A stretch of DNA of 6,377 bases. Source: an uncultured Bacilli bacterium (GTDB lineage Bacteria > Bacillota_I > Bacilli_A > RF39 > UBA660). Shown here in pieces: positions 6,237 through 6,377 of the stretch (the first letter of the stretch is position 1; each line of letters begins with the position of its first letter). The stretch spans positions 1 to 6,377 of the forward strand of contig CAJUHO010000049.1 in NCBI GenBank assembly GCA_910586195.1. Reading direction: 5' to 3'. The position numbers and the translations under genes were made by a program. The notes under the pieces are model-generated. The model ran no database searches, was not told the origin of the DNA, and worked only from the letters and a program-made list of their open reading frames with translations.

Positions 6237-6275
6237 AAGGTGTACCTGATTAAATTATTCAGTAGCGCCTTTTTT
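6237..6275 (+). terminator. Intrinsic terminator after the aldehyde dehydrogenase gene
   Basis: The lower stem AAGGTGT (6237-6243) pairs with GCGCCTT (6265-6271), with two T-G wobbles. After a 2x2 internal loop, the upper stem CTGA (6246-6249) pairs with TCAG (6259-6262). A T run at 6270-6275 follows directly. It begins 24 bases after the stop codon and ends the FIST-ALDH transcript. Confidence 0.85.
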
Positions 6276-6322
6276 ATTTGAAACTTTGTAAAATATTAGT
6301 TAAAAACATTCTAAATGAAAAA

Positions 6323-6353
6323 TCATAAAGTTAAATACTTTATGAGTTTTTTT
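6323..6353. terminator. Second terminator hairpin, possibly bidirectional
   Basis: An 8-bp perfect stem, TCATAAAG (6323-6330) with CTTTATGA (6338-6345), has a 7-base loop. It is followed by seven T (6347-6353) and preceded by five A (6318-6322). The T run serves the + strand, and the A run would give a T tract on the - strand. It is either a backup terminator or the end signal of a convergent gene beyond the window. The stem is AT-rich, so moderately weak. Confidence 0.6.
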
Positions 6354-6377
6354 GAAATACTTATCTTACTTATAGAT

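Overview
The window looks like chromosomal DNA from an AT-rich, low-GC Gram-positive anaerobe of the class Clostridia, most likely in or near the Lachnospiraceae. The evidence is AT-rich intergenic DNA, strong purine-rich Shine-Dalgarno sites, extended -10 promoters, Gram-positive-type rRNA 3' ends and the clostridial gene order tsaE-tsaB-rimI-tsaD. The genus cannot be fixed from this sequence alone. All recognised genes are on the + strand.

Layout. Positions 1-332 are the 3' end of a 23S rRNA gene, entering at the peptidyl-transferase region and including the sarcin-ricin loop. A spacer of about 60 bases without a tRNA leads to a short 5S rRNA (396-503). A strong intrinsic terminator (519-549) ends the rRNA operon. 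About 240 bases of AT-rich DNA follow, and then a consensus-like promoter (791-820) drives the next operon.

Positions 852-3390 hold four housekeeping genes: tsaE, tsaB, rimI and tsaD. TsaD, TsaB and TsaE together make the tRNA modification t6A at A37 of ANN-decoding tRNAs. RimI is the GNAT acetyltransferase that usually accompanies them. The first three genes are tightly coupled, with a 4-base overlap and then abutting stop and start codons. tsaD follows a weak terminator-like hairpin that overlaps the rimI stop codon. The enzyme that makes the threonylcarbamoyl-AMP substrate (TsaC/YwlC) is not in the window.

Positions 3391-6212 hold a second, separate transcription unit. It has an extended -10 promoter overlapped by a dyad, a third copy of the half-site, and an approximately 140-base leader with mutually exclusive short stems. 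It encodes a stand-alone FIST-domain protein and, 15 bases later, an NAD(P)-dependent aldehyde dehydrogenase that resembles succinate-semialdehyde dehydrogenases. Two terminator hairpins close the window.

Most of this is ordinary core genome. The part most worth a second look is the FIST/aldehyde dehydrogenase pair and its possible regulatory region: a sensory domain with no output domain, apparently co-transcribed with a metabolic enzyme. A smaller point is the unusually short helix IV arm of the 5S rRNA.
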